NCBI RefSeq assembly: GCF_003369915.1
Contig: NW_022881614.1
Coordinates: 28,031,326 to 28,095,325 of the forward strand
Direction: 5' to 3'
Length of the DNA: 64,000 bases
DNA from: Drosophila miranda
Lineage: Eukaryota; Arthropoda; Insecta; Diptera; Drosophilidae
A program made the translations under genes and the position numbers. The notes beneath the pieces were generated by a model, which did not search any database, was not told the origin of the DNA, and worked only from the letters and a program-made list of their open reading frames with translations. Below are positions 10,237-21,653 of this stretch, piece by piece. Position 1 is the first letter of the stretch; every line of letters starts with the position of its first letter.

Positions 10237-10794
10237 AAACTTAGGAATATTTCACCTCAAAGACATACAAGTGAAACACTAGGCAACTGTCCTTTTTCCG
10301 TTTAGGCTTCGCCAGTTAAAACTAGCGCTTCCTCAACTGTGGTGTAGTGGCCAGTTGTGACTCTTAAACTCCAGAGACCAGCTTGGGAAGTACGGCCCTC
10401 GCGTTTAACATTAACTCTGCTCTTTACAAAAACAAGATAAGAGATCAATTACAAGAGAGCAGTAGTTAAAGCTTCCATTGAAAAGATTAATGTCTAATTT
10501 AGAGAAGCAGCGTGGATTTGTGGGAGTTATATTTTAAAGCTTTACTAGAAATCATACGATTAATCCGTTAGTCGTGGAAGCTATGTGTAAGCTTTGCTTA
10601 GCATCGTACGATTACTCCGTTATCTAGGGAAGCAAGGTGTAAGCTTTGTCTAAAATCGTACGATTACCCCGTTGGTTGTGGAAGGTAAAGTTCCGATCGT
10701 AAGGGCTAATGCAAGTAATAGAACTTCTGGCTAGATCATTGCTATAGTGAAGCTGTGCGAATTCGTATGTGTCTTTTTATACAAATATATATAT
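10237..10794 (+). mobile_element. Element A 3' non-coding region, probably including LTR sequence
   Basis: No coding sequence is seen. About three imperfect 55-65-bp direct repeats lie at 10,535-10,695, each with a core like ATCGTACGATTACNCCGTT and AGCNNNGTGTAAGCTTTG. Together with 17,947-18,059 on the other side of element C this could be an element A 3' LTR split by element C. A possible start TGTGGTG is near 10,338 and a possible end with an AATAAA signal and TTACA near 18,059. The left LTR lies outside the window, so this cannot be confirmed here. Confidence 0.45.
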
Positions 10795-11490
10795 AGTGAC
10801 ATATCTATAGTCCATGCTCCGCATACCCTTGTCTATGTCTATTACCCTGCACCCACAATACTATAAACAATACGACACCCTCAGCTTCGAACCCTCAAAA
10901 ACACTCTCACGCTCGAAATGGACCACGCGCAGCCGATTGCAGGCAATGTAAACAAACACCCTAAACTGGAAGTTGAACATAAAACAATAGATGCCGCCCT
11001 AGAATCCAGCCGCACTAGTATCCAGCCGCACCAGAATCACGCCACTCTTCAGAGATCAATTACGAATCGATTCTCAAGAATCACACCATCCTAGCTGACC
11101 AATCAGAGGCCCTATTCTCAGCCACCCCCAAGTAATGCAACACCGATCATACGCAGCGGAAGCCTTTCATCAAAAGCCGCCTTTCCCACATATCGATCGA
11201 GTCACGTACTCCATCTCCGAAGCCGAAGTCGAAGCCAACGCCTCCGAATCCAAATCCGAATCCCAAACCGAGCATCATAATATAAATAGTCTGCATCTAA
11301 GAAGCCAACTCAGTTCTGTTCAAGACAAACGTCAATCGCGACACCGTCGGAGAATTCAACCAAAGTTAATTCCGTTCAAGACTTCAGACCTCAGTCATCG
11401 TCGGGGAAATAACTAACCAATGTACGCTAAAGTTTAAGTGAAGAATAAAACCTTTTTTAAAACGTAAACTGAAGTGTCGCATATTTAATT
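10795..11490 (+). repeat. 5' LTR of element C
   Basis: 696-bp LTR matching 17,263-17,942. It is 16 bp longer because of a short tandem duplication (CACTAGTATCCAGCCG) near 11,010-11,030. It has a GAATAAAA polyadenylation signal near 11,442 and an ATG-initiated 93-codon frame at 11,135-11,416. Confidence 0.93.
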
Positions 11491-11507
11491 GGCGCAGCCG
11501 GTAGGAT
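11490..11507 (+). other. Primer-binding site of element C
   Basis: The sequence TGGCGCAGCCGGTAGGAT directly follows the LTR. It resembles the primer site used by the gypsy/17.6/297 group, which is one base different in its usual form. Confidence 0.75.
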
Positions 11508-11695
11508 CTCAGTTAAAAGTGAATCCTTTTTTTTAAGACGATCAATTGGCGTAGTGACAGTTACAGTGCGTAATAACCTACAGTGATCAGAGAAAAAAGT
11601 AACGCTAATACTAAAGAGATCCGCCAAAGAATCTACACACGATTGAACTCAATTAATATTAGGAAAAAAAAGCAAATAAATAAAAAGAAATCAAC

Positions 11696-12640
11696 ATGCC
11701 GTTAACAGAAATACACCTGAACCAAGCCTTGAAGTCAATCAGGCAAATTCCACCATACGACGGATGCCAAGAACGCCTAAGCTCGTTCATAAGTAGGATC
11801 GAGTACATCTCCGAATTGTACTCAACAGAAGACATCCGGCAACAAAGCATCATGTACGGAGCCACTGAGGGTCAACTGTGCGGACGAGCACAACTTTTAT
11901 CACAAAGCCTTCAACCCAACACCTGGACCGATCTAAAAGCAGCCCTAATCAGCAAATTCAACAACCACACTCCATACGAGACGCTGCTACAACAATTACA
12001 CGACACCAAATTCAATGGGAATATTCGTAAGTTCGTAGAAGAACTAGAAATTAAGTCAAATGTTATAGTAAGTAAACTAAATCTGGAGACTAGCCCAGAA
12101 AATAAGATAATCTTTAAAAACGCTCTGGCAAATGCCACCAGACATACCATAGAAGATGCTCTACCCAATAAACTATTCATCATTTTAGCAAAAAAAGACA
12201 TTTCTACTATGGCTAATCTAGAAAAATCAGCTCAAGAGTTAGGAATCTACGAAAATTTCGTAACTGATAACAAGACTCACGAACATTCAAGAAACGGAAA
12301 TAACAATCGTAGGAATGTTGGAACTTATTACCCTCGCTATAGTAGTAACGATTATAACAATCAAAACCCAAGTACTTCCAGAAATAATCTTGGATCGAAT
12401 CGAAATAATTCAGGAAATAATGCCGTAAATAATAAAGGGTTATTTAACGAATTTAGAAATTCCTTAAACCAGGGCAGAGTCCAGAATCCCACAAACTATC
12501 AAATCAATCAGACACAGGCAGGTAGCAGTGCACCAAATCAGCCAGTCAAACGATCTAGGGAAAGCCAAAGCGGACAAATGAAAATGGATGTAAATTTTCA
12601 GCAGAGTGCCTCGGAAGAAATCGAGGAAGACCATATATAG
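11696..12640 (+). CDS. gag: Element C Gag
   Basis: A 314-residue Gag frame starting at an ATG after the leader. It has a capsid-like helical N-terminal two thirds and an Asn/Ser-rich C-terminal third (residues about 195-290). No zinc knuckle is present, as is usual in errantiviral Gag proteins. It ends in an acidic tail (EEIEEDH). The pol frame continues one base back across the stop, so a -1 frameshift is the likely route to Gag-Pol. No internal lesion is seen. Confidence 0.85.
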   Translation: MPLTEIHLNQALKSIRQIPPYDGCQERLSSFISRIEYISELYSTEDIRQQSIMYGATEGQLCGRAQLLSQSLQPNTWTDLKAALISKFNNHTPYETLLQQLHDTKFNGNIRKFVEELEIKSNVIVSKLNLETSPENKIIFKNALANATRHTIEDALPNKLFIILAKKDISTMANLEKSAQELGIYENFVTDNKTHEHSRNGNNNRRNVGTYYPRYSSNDYNNQNPSTSRNNLGSNRNNSGNNAVNNKGLFNEFRNSLNQGRVQNPTNYQINQTQAGSSAPNQPVKRSRESQSGQMKMDVNFQQSASEEIEEDHI

Positions 12641-15600
12641 AAATAATCGTAAATAATAAAAAATTAAGAGGTATCGCGGACTCGGGATCGTCAATAAATA
12701 TAATAAAAGAAAACTATACAGATTCCAAAGTCGATAGCGACAACCTCACCGTCCATACCATCAATGGACCCGTCCGTCTGAATCAGAGCATTACACGCGA
12801 TGCAACCAAAAAGTGTCCGACAAAACAAAAATTTTATATTCATAATTTTTCTGAAAATTATGACATACTCTTAGGCAGAGAATATTTGATGGCCAGCAAA
12901 GCCGTCATCGATTACCGAAATGAAACGGTAACGTTAGGAGAAAGGTCATACCCAATCATCCAAAGTGGAGAAGCAATTGCCGTCGGCAAGACCGCACACA
13001 AAGGTGTTAAGCCATCTTCAAAGGAAGATATATCTACACCTAAGTGCCTTGACCCATCTCCTGAAGGAGAGCAATACTTCGCTTCCGCATTAGAGAATGA
13101 ATTAAGGGAATGCAACCAGCTAAGGTTGGAACATTTAAATGACGAAGAAAAGGAGAAACTAAAGAAAGTTCTCTATGAATTTAAGGACGTGCAGTATAAA
13201 GAAGGTGACATTTTGACCTTCACTAGTACTATAAAGCACGAAATAAAAACCCATCACGAAGATCCTGTATATCGTCGACCATATAAATATGCTCAAATAC
13301 ACGATCAAGAAGTGACACAACAAATCAAAGATATGATTAGACAGGGAATCATTCGTAAGTCGAACTCTCCCTATTGCGCACCCATCGCTATGATACCAAA
13401 GAAAATAGATGCTACAGGAAAGCAGAAATATCGTATGGTAGTAGATTATAGAAGTCTAAACGAGGTGACAATAAAGGATAAATTTCCTACACCCAGAATG
13501 GACGAAATACTAGATAAACTAGGTAGGTGCCAATATTTCACAACAATCGATTTAGCTAAGGGATTCCATCAAATTCCTATGGAACCTAGCTCAATCCCAA
13601 AAACAGCTTTCTCCACGAAGCATGGTCATTACGAGTTCACTCGTATGCCCTTTGGGCTAACCACTGCCCCCGCTACCTTCCAAAGATGTATGAACAATCT
13701 GCTAGAAGAGTTCATCTTCAAAGATTGCCTCGTATACTTAGACGACATCATTATATTTTCCACTTCATTGGAAGAACACCTGTTGTCACTAAGGAGAGTA
13801 TTTGGAAAGTTGAGAGACGCCAACTTAAAGCTACAAATGGATAAGTGTGAATTCCTGAAGAAAGAAACGGAATTCCTAGGCCATGTAGTAACAACTAACG
13901 GCATAGTTCCTAATCCAAAGAAAATATCTGCCATAATAAACTTCCCAATACCCAATACAACCACAAAAATAAAATCATTCATAGGTTTATGTGGATTCTA
14001 TAGGAAATTCATTCCCAACTTCGCTAATATAGCAAAACCTATGACACTCAAATTAAAGAAACGAGCAGTCATAGACCCAACAGAGGAAAAATACGTCGAG
14101 GCCTTCGAAAAATTGAAAGTACTTATCACCTCAAAATGTTCACGGTAACAACCGATGCAAATAACATTGCATTAGGAGCAGTGTTGTCGCAAGACCACAA
14201 ACCAATCTGCTATGCAAGTAGAACCTTAAACGAACACGAAATCAATTATTCAGCAATAGAAAAGGAATTACTAGCTATAGTTTGGGCAACTAAGTATTTC
14301 AGATCATACCTGTTTGGTAGAACGTTTGAGATATTAAGTGATCACAAACCCTTGATTTGGTTGAATAACCTCAAGGAACCAAATATGAAGCTACAACGAT
14401 GGAAGATCAAATTAAATGAATTTGACTTCAAAATAAAATATTTACCCGGAAAGGAGAACCATGTAGCCGATGCGCTATCAAGAGTAAAGATTAACGAAAA
14501 CCTACTCGGGGAAACCATTAATAGTGATTGTGCAACGGTCCATAGCGCGCAAGAAGATAATACAAATTATATTCCACTTACAGAGAGACCAATCAATTAC
14601 TATAATAGGCAAATAGAACTGATTAAAGGTAATGAGGATAAGGTAGAAACATCCCACTATTTCCACAAGATACTGATAAAAATCGCATATACCGAAATGA
14701 CAGAATCATTAGCAAAAGATATAATAAAGGAATATGTGTGTACCAAAAAGAGTGCACTATATTTCCATAACGAAGTAGACTTCCCACTGTTCCAAAGGGC
14801 ATTCCTGGAGATAATCAGTCCAAATCACTTCACTAAACTGATTAAATCCAGTACCAAACTCATAAATATTCCCAACTACTCCGAATTCAAAGAACAAATA
14901 TTGAAGAATCATAAAGAGCTACTTCACCCAGGTATCGAAAAGACCACTAATTGGTTTAAAGGAAAATTCTACTACCCCGATTATCAAAAGTTAATCCAAA
15001 ATATTATCAATGAATTTCCTACGTGCAACGTTGCTAAAACTGAGCATCGTAACACCAATCTAACCTTCGAAATCACCCCTGAAATACAAAATATCAGAGA
15101 AAAGTATGTCATGGACTTATATTTGGTAGGCAATCAACAATTCCTATCATGCATTGATGTATATTCTAAATTCGCTACCCTTGTAGAAGTTAAGAGTCGC
15201 GACTGGTTAGAAACCAAGAGAGCCATCATAAAAGTCTTTAACGAAATGGGCAAGCCACAGGGAATTAAAGCCGACAAAGATTCAGCCTTTATGTGCGCAG
15301 CATTTCAAGCATGGTTGAATGCGGAAAATGTGAAAATCGAAATCACCACCAGTAAAAACGGAGTTTCTGATGTAGAACGACTACATAAAACGATCAATGA
15401 AAAATTAAGAATCATTTCAAGTGAGGATAACATAGAAAACAAGCTCACAAAATTCGAGTTAATTCTATACACTTATAACCATAAAACGGTTCATAATACT
15501 ACAAAAAGATCCCCAGCTGATATCTTCCTGTACGCCGGACTACCTGATTATAACACTCAACTGAATAAAGTTAGGAAGATCAATCATTTGAATAACGATA

Positions 15601-15851
15601 GAATCGACTTTGAAGTAGACACACGCTTCAAGAATGCACCCCTAGTTAAAACAAAAACAACCAACCCGTTCAAAAGAACAGGGGAAATTAGGCAGGTAGA
15701 CGAAAAGCACTTTGAAGAGAAAAATAGAGGGAGGAAAATCACCCACTATAAAACGAAATTCAAAAGAAAGAAAAAATCTAATAAAAGTAAATACGATAAT
15801 TGCAGAGTACCCGAAGAGAGTACTGGGAATCCGGAGCTACAACATGATTAA
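12640..15851 (+). pseudogene. pol: Element C Pol, broken between RT and RNase H
   Basis: Replication polyprotein. The frame opens directly after gag with the protease (GIADSGSSINI, around 12,670), then reverse transcriptase with MPFGLTTA and the catalytic YLDD (around 13,735), up to LITSK at about 14,133. The next base belongs to another frame, in which RNase H begins (FTVTTDANN) and runs through integrase to 15,851. Compared with relatives, roughly a dozen residues normally between these points are missing, so a short deletion not divisible by three has removed them. The integrase zinc finger is atypical (HKELLHPG, then CNVAK), so it may also be damaged. The Glu of the core is seen near VSDVERLH. 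Confidence 0.85.
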
Positions 15852-17235
15852 GATTATAATCTTACTAATGTTCACCGTCCTACAGTCTTCCGGACAGAAT
15901 ATAGAGATAGATCCCATCAACTCAAGGAATGGATATCTCATATTCAAAACAAATACCATTAACATACCCATTAATTATGAATACCATTATCTAACAATTA
16001 ATATAACAAGAACAGATGAAACATATCAGAGTTTACTAGAACAGGCAACCCTATTTAATAACGAAATCCAAATTCAATATTTAGTCGAGAAATTGCAACG
16101 TGAATTCAACGGCATCAAAATAGCCAAAAGAAACAAAAGAGGCCTTATAAATGCAGTAGGCACAGTATATAAATATCTATTTGGAACATTAGATCAAGAT
16201 GATAAAGTCGAATTAGAAGGGAAAATAAACAATCTGGCTAGCCACAGTGTTCAAGCTAACGAATTAAACTTAGTAATTCAAGCAGTAAATTCTGGCATAG
16301 AACTTGTCAATAAATTAAGCAAGGATAATGATAGAAATAAGCAACTAGAGATATTAATATTTAACCTTCAACATTTTACAGAGTACATAGAGGATATTGA
16401 ATTAGGCATGCAGCTAACAAGATTAGGGATCTTTAATCCAAAATTATTGAGCCAGGATTACCTGAAACACATCGATTCAGAGAAATTATTAAATATCAAA
16501 ACATCTACCTGGTTGAAAACAGACACTAACGAAATACTAATAATTTCCAACATCCCACGAGAGATCAGAAATATTCCTATACTTAAAATTGTCCCATATC
16601 CAGATGAAGATAATAACATCCTCACTGACCTAACGCAAAACAATTATTACGTTCTAGAAAACGAGGTATATGAAAAAGAATCAAAACGAAAAATAAATGA
16701 CGAATGTATTTCAGGAATAGTCAAACAAGTAGAAACAAAATGTCCATACACCAAAGCACACCAAAACTTTCAAATAAGTTTCATAGAACCCAACATATTG
16801 TTAACTTGGAAATTACCAAAAACCATATTAAACCAAGATTGCCTCAACCAAGAAATAAAAGTAGAAGGTAACGCATTAATAAAAATACATAATTGCAGTG
16901 TACAGTTAAACGAATTCTTAATATCCAACTCCATACCAAAATTTGCACAAAGCATCTACATCAACAATAACGTAACAAAAATTAAACCATTGTCTTATTT
17001 GCAAACCAAAGAAATCGTAATAGAAAATACGCGATTAAATAATGTATTACATGTAAGCTTAATACTACTATTTGTCATAATCATAATAGGATTAAGCTAC
17101 AAATTGTTTAATCTAAGTAAAAGCAATAAGCCTAAAACCGACCCGCACATAGAAACACCTTCAGACGAAGACGAGGAATCCCCAGCAGGCACAGTTTTAG
17201 ACGCACCCGAACTATATCCAAGGATAATCGCCTGA
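15844..17235 (+). CDS. env: Element C envelope glycoprotein (errantiviral Env)
   Basis: A frame of about 463 codons from the ATG at 15,844, which overlaps the end of pol; expression of such env genes normally depends on splicing. It shows an N-terminal hydrophobic signal (IIILLMFTVLQSSG), a furin-type site RNKR followed by a hydrophobic glycine-rich stretch near residue 98, several N-glycosylation sites, and a C-terminal membrane anchor (about 17,050-17,110) followed by a short basic and acidic tail. This is the Env layout of gypsy-like insect endogenous retroviruses. The frame has no internal stop. Whether it is expressed cannot be judged, since pol of the same copy is broken. Confidence 0.85.
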   Translation: MIKIIILLMFTVLQSSGQNIEIDPINSRNGYLIFKTNTINIPINYEYHYLTINITRTDETYQSLLEQATLFNNEIQIQYLVEKLQREFNGIKIAKRNKRGLINAVGTVYKYLFGTLDQDDKVELEGKINNLASHSVQANELNLVIQAVNSGIELVNKLSKDNDRNKQLEILIFNLQHFTEYIEDIELGMQLTRLGIFNPKLLSQDYLKHIDSEKLLNIKTSTWLKTDTNEILIISNIPREIRNIPILKIVPYPDEDNNILTDLTQNNYYVLENEVYEKESKRKINDECISGIVKQVETKCPYTKAHQNFQISFIEPNILLTWKLPKTILNQDCLNQEIKVEGNALIKIHNCSVQLNEFLISNSIPKFAQSIYINNNVTKIKPLSYLQTKEIVIENTRLNNVLHVSLILLFVIIIIGLSYKLFNLSKSNKPKTDPHIETPSDEDEESPAGTVLDAPELYPRIIA

Positions 17236-17249
17236 GGACAGGCTTAAAT

Positions 17250-17262
17250 CTAACAATGGGGG
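17250..17262 (+). other. Polypurine tract of element C
   Basis: The bases TAACAATGGGGG stand immediately before the 3' LTR and would prime plus-strand DNA synthesis. Confidence 0.7.
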
Positions 17263-17942
17263 AGTGACATATCTATAGTCCATGCTCCGCATACCCTTGT
17301 CTATGTCTATTACCCTGCACCCACAATACTATAAACAATACGACACCCTCAGCTTCGAACCCTCATAAACAATCTCACGCTCGAAATGGACCACGCGCAG
17401 CCGATTGCAGGCAATGTAAACAAACACCCTAAACTGGAAGTTGAACATAAAACAATAGATGCCGCCCTAGAATCCAGCCGCACCAGAATCACGCCACTCT
17501 TCAGAGATCAATTACGAATCGATTCTCAAGAATCACACCATCCTAGCTGACCAATCAGAGGCCCTATTCTCAGCCACCCCCAAGTAATGCAACACCGATC
17601 ATACGCAGCGGAAGCCTTTCATCAAAAGCCGCCTTTCCCACATATCGATCGAGTCACGTACTCCATCTCCGAAGCCGAAGTCGAAGCCAACGCCTCCGAA
17701 TCCAAATCCGAATCCCAAACCGACCATCATAATATAAATAGTCTGCATCTAAGAAGCCAACTCAGTTCTGTTCAAGACAAACGTCAATCGCGACACCGTC
17801 GGAGAATTCAACCAAAGTTAATTCCGTTCAAGACTTCAGACCTCAGTCATCGTCGGGGAAATAACTAATCAATGTACGCTAAAGTTTAAGTGAAGAATAA
17901 AACCTTTTTTAAAACGTAAACTGAAGTGTCGCATATTTAATT
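17263..17942 (+). repeat. 3' LTR of element C
   Basis: 680-bp LTR, partner of 10,795-11,490, followed by the ATAT target duplication. It carries the same 93-codon ATG frame (17,587-17,868) with one residue changed. Confidence 0.93.
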
Positions 17943-17946
17943 ATAT

Positions 17947-20359
17947 ACAAGTGAATTTGAAAACGTTGTGCAATCAAACACGTGCCAAGTAAATTGAAGT
18001 TCTGGTGGACTACATTATTCCTTTTGGATTAAGAAAAATAAAAGGTATTTGGACCTTACAATAGTGACACAGCTTTAACAGTCTCGTATCATAGGGCTGG
18101 AAATCTTACTACGTTCGACACCTCCAAGAACGAGGTCGTCAAAGTCCATCGATTTCTTAGTAGATCTGGGAAAGACCTCGGATTTCCCAGGAACCAGCAT
18201 CTACATAAACCAACGATAACTACAACCAAATAAACCAGAAAGAGCCGTCCGAAGATATACTAGAGTGAAACCCGAAGTTATGTGGAGGCATACTTGAGCT
18301 GAAGTACATTTTGGAGTAAGACGAGAAGAATGGTTTTCTTGCGAATTCGGAGAAACTAATATGCCGCACTCGTCACCCTTCTCGCTTATGAATTAAGCGC
18401 GCGGCTAAGGCTTTCGCATGTAGTTCTTCGCAATGTGTGGAGTGGCTCTCAAACTGTGAAAATAAAACATTATTCTGCGGCGATCCACACTGCCGTTTAA
18501 TAGTCGTCGTGTGAAAATGTACCAAAGTATTAGTTTTGAGTCTCGTCATGAGATTTTCCATTTATTAAAGATTAGGCTACGCACTAACTATTTTTGTATT
18601 GTATAGATTTAAAAAGAAAAAAAAACCAATAATGTATATAATTACCCATAATTAGAAATTAGCGCAAATGAAAACCACATTTTTTTTAAGATCAGCCGTT
18701 GAGTGGCAAATCGTCGTCGTACGGGTATGGAAATGTAAAGAAAATCGGTGTTTCATCCGAATTAGAAGTGAAGACCTGTATATTCATAATTTTTCTCCCT
18801 TCCTCAGAATATGTTCCTACGTCGCCCCTTGAGCTCAACGGACACGCCGGATAATTCGTATAAAGTATGAGTGAGTTACGAACTTCCTTAAACGGAATTC
18901 TCGAGTATTTTCGAAATATATATCTGTCTTATAAAACTTCTATTCCGGTATATGAATCAACCATATCCGTGCCATAATTTAAAGCGGATCGGCTACTAAT
19001 TTTTCTTTCACGTTTGCCTTCTAGTTATATAATTATTATATTTTTCTCTTCTTTCCAATTCAATTTCTTTTACGCCATATTCTCTACACATAAGTCCTAT
19101 ATACATATATACATATAACTAGGTATAACTGGATACTATTTCCTCCTTCTTTATTTAATTACTTTATGCTAAGTTTATACTTATCTGGAAAACCATGAAG
19201 TCCAAACCCTTAAATTTTGAATTATTAAATAATAATTAGTAGATAATAATGGAACATTAAACCTTTCGTGTTTGTCCTGAGGAGAGCCTGAGGAAGGCCG
19301 ATGATCAAATAGAGATGCGCTCGATTAGGGTTATGCTGTCGATTAAACGGCATACAAAGGTAGGGAGGGTAGAGAAGGGGTCAAAGTCATCTGAGTTCCC
19401 AAGAGCGACGGAATATAGCCTGACTATTTGTCGGTAGTCGGTTAAACAGTTAGTTAAAATTCACATTCTTTTCTTTTTGATTTCTTTTGTAGAGTTCCTT
19501 TTGAACATTAAATCAAGTGTACCTAAAACATCTTTGCGAATGTGTTCGTATAGCAGATAGGAGAGTAGGAAAGATCCCACGACATTCCGGCGAGCTAGTT
19601 AGAGCATAGCTAGAGGTACACGTTCCGAAATCCTGCTATACTATTGGTGTCTGACCGTCAAAAAAAGTATGTACTACCTCCATCCGTACATACAATCTCA
19701 CACCTCTACGAATATGAATTTCTGGCACATTACAAGTCGGAGCTGTATGCGTTTCTTAGTCTAGTCTTCAAGGCTTCAAGTATTGGCTTTTCCCTCCAAG
19801 TATAGAGCCAAACGCCAAATCTGAATCTGTCTGCTCAAATTCTCAGAGCATATGGCACATAACATTTTCCTACAAAATCTGTCGAAATCCACGGATAAAC
19901 CTTACATCCCTGACACGCAGTGTAAAAAGTGAAGAAATAAATTTCAAAATTGCATAGCATGGCGTGTGGAAAAAAACGGAGCTGTCACAGCAGACCCGGG
20001 GTCGACCTAGAACCCGGCGTGTGTATCCGCGGCATTGAGCCACAAACTTTGACGAAAACAAAAAACAGAACAGCAACAGAAGCGGAAGCGGAAGCGGAAG
20101 CAGAAGCAGAGAGCTGTTGTGGCAGGAGTTCGAATATGCAGCTCCATATAAATCAATCTCACAGGACGGGGACGGGCATGGGGACGAGACCCTGAGCCTG
20201 GGGCTGGTAGGGAAAGTCTCGATGGCAACCAGAACAGGTGGCGAAATCCAAAGCTGAATTAGAGCAAGCACCAAATCGGAAGCGGAAAAGTATTCCGTTT
20301 TGAGCAACTTGTACGAAAAAATACATATTGTAGCAATGTGTAACTCCTCTTATTTCCAG
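17947..20359. other. No gene seen; probable TE remnant and FLVCR intron
   Basis: The first 110 bp may be the right end of an LTR split by element C. The rest is AT-rich sequence with no exon or family that I recognise. A short GCGGAA/GCAGAA microsatellite sits near 20,078-20,112. The stretch ends in a splice acceptor (TTATTTCCAG) for the FLVCR exon at 20,360, so at least its right part is intron if the gene still extends to the left. Confidence 0.5.
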
Positions 20360-21653
20360 CTGGGCATGGCAATTGGTTTTGTACTGCCGCCGATGCTGGT
20401 GCCGAACTCCGAAGATCTGGAAACGGTGGGCAAGGATCTGCAGATGATGTTTTACATGGTGGCCGGGCTCACCAGCATCCTGCTCGTCCTAATGGTGCTA
20501 TGTAAGCGAAACCCTTGAACGGATAGAGGATTGGTAATGGACGAGAATTCTTTTCTGCTCTTGCAGTCTTCCAGGACAGACCACCTACCCCGCCGTCGGC
20601 GGCCCAGCAGGCCTCCCAGCGGCTGGAGGGTATCGAAGCCGAGCAGGTCAGCTTTATGCAGTCGCTGAAGAATCTGATTACCAATCGGAACTTCATCTTA
20701 CTGCTGCTCTCCTACGGCATCAATGTGGGCGTCTTCTACGCCATCTCCACGCTGCTCAATCCGGTAGGAGTTACCGTTACCCTCCAAGAGCCTTCAAACA
20801 TTTGCTAACTTGCTAGCCTCTTCCTCTGCGTTTCAGGTGGTGCTCAAGTACTATCCCAACCACGAGGTGGATGCTGGCCGCATTGGCCTAAGCATTGTTG
20901 TGGCTGGCATGCTGGGCTCCGTGATATCTGGCATTGTGCTGGACAAGACGCACAAGTTCAAGTGAGTACAGCAGCAACGAACAGCAGGCGTAAAACTGTT
21001 CAAAACTATGAAAACTCATTACGCATACGCCGTGTGGTCTGGCAAAGTTTGAAAAGGCGGACGCACAAATTCCAATTAATTAAATGGAGGCCACTCCATT
21101 TCTAATGAGCGCTACTCAAAGCTATTCTTCCCTCTCTTTTCAGGGAGACGACGTTGGCGGTATATGCACTCTCCATGGTGGGCATGTGGATATTCACCTT
21201 CACCCTGGACACAGGACACATTGCGGTGGTGTACCTAACAGCGTCGCTGCTGGGGTAAGTCACAGATACACATTCACAGATCCACCCAAAGGGAGACTAG
21301 AACGTTAACTAAATTCTGCGAACCTCCTCTCCAGCTTTTTCATGACCGGGTACTTGCCGGTGGGCTTTGAGTTTGGCGCCGAACTAACGTTCCCCGAGCC
21401 GGAGGGCACCTCATCCGGTCTGCTGAATGCCTCGGCCCAGACCTTTGGAATCTGCTTCACACTCTTCTACTCGGAGCTCTTCACAGCTTTCGGGGACAAT
21501 GCCGCCAATACTACCATGGCTACCATGATGCTGATTGTCGGCACGATTATCACGGCCGCCACCCGGTCCGATCTGCGGCGGCAGAACGCCCAAGCTGGAA
21601 GTGCGGCTGGCAATCCCTTAACACATTACACCACTCTCCCCGGGAAACACTAG
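20360..21653 (+). CDS. FLVCR: FLVCR-family major facilitator transporter, last five exons
   Basis: C-terminal half of a multi-pass membrane transporter of the FLVCR family (heme/choline export; Drosophila CG1358 type). Exons are 20,360-20,501; 20,567-20,763; 20,837-20,961; 21,144-21,254 and 21,335-21,653. All have GT-AG borders and one consistent frame to a TAG. The protein starts at LGMAIGFVLPPMLVP, includes transmembrane stretches such as FILLLLSYGINVGVFYAIS and VYALSMVGMWIFTFTLDT, and ends TTLPGKH. The N-terminal exons, normally about half the protein, are not in the window. To the left lie 20 kb of transposons, so they are either separated by insertions or lost. No lesion is seen in these five exons. 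The last exon is repeated in the array at 27,991, 35,099 and 42,211. Confidence 0.85.

Larger units (their letters stand above)
10795..17942 (+). mobile_element. Element C, 17.6/297/Tom-like errantivirus
   Basis: A 7,148-bp endogenous retrovirus-type element. The LTRs begin AGTGACATAT and end TTTAATT, typical of the Drosophila 17.6/297/Tom group. The target duplication is ATAT (10,791-10,794 and 17,943-17,946), also typical of that group. The left LTR (10,795-11,490) is followed by a GGCGCAGCCGGTAGGAT primer site, and the right LTR (17,263-17,942) is preceded by the purine tract AATGGGGG. Gag, pol and env are in order. The pol frame is broken between RT and RNase H, so this copy is not autonomous, although env reads open. 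Confidence 0.93.

Noticed and set aside
19950-20195. 81-codon frame with alternating Glu-Ala
   Set aside because: It is produced by a GCGGAA/GCAGAA microsatellite in intron-like DNA.
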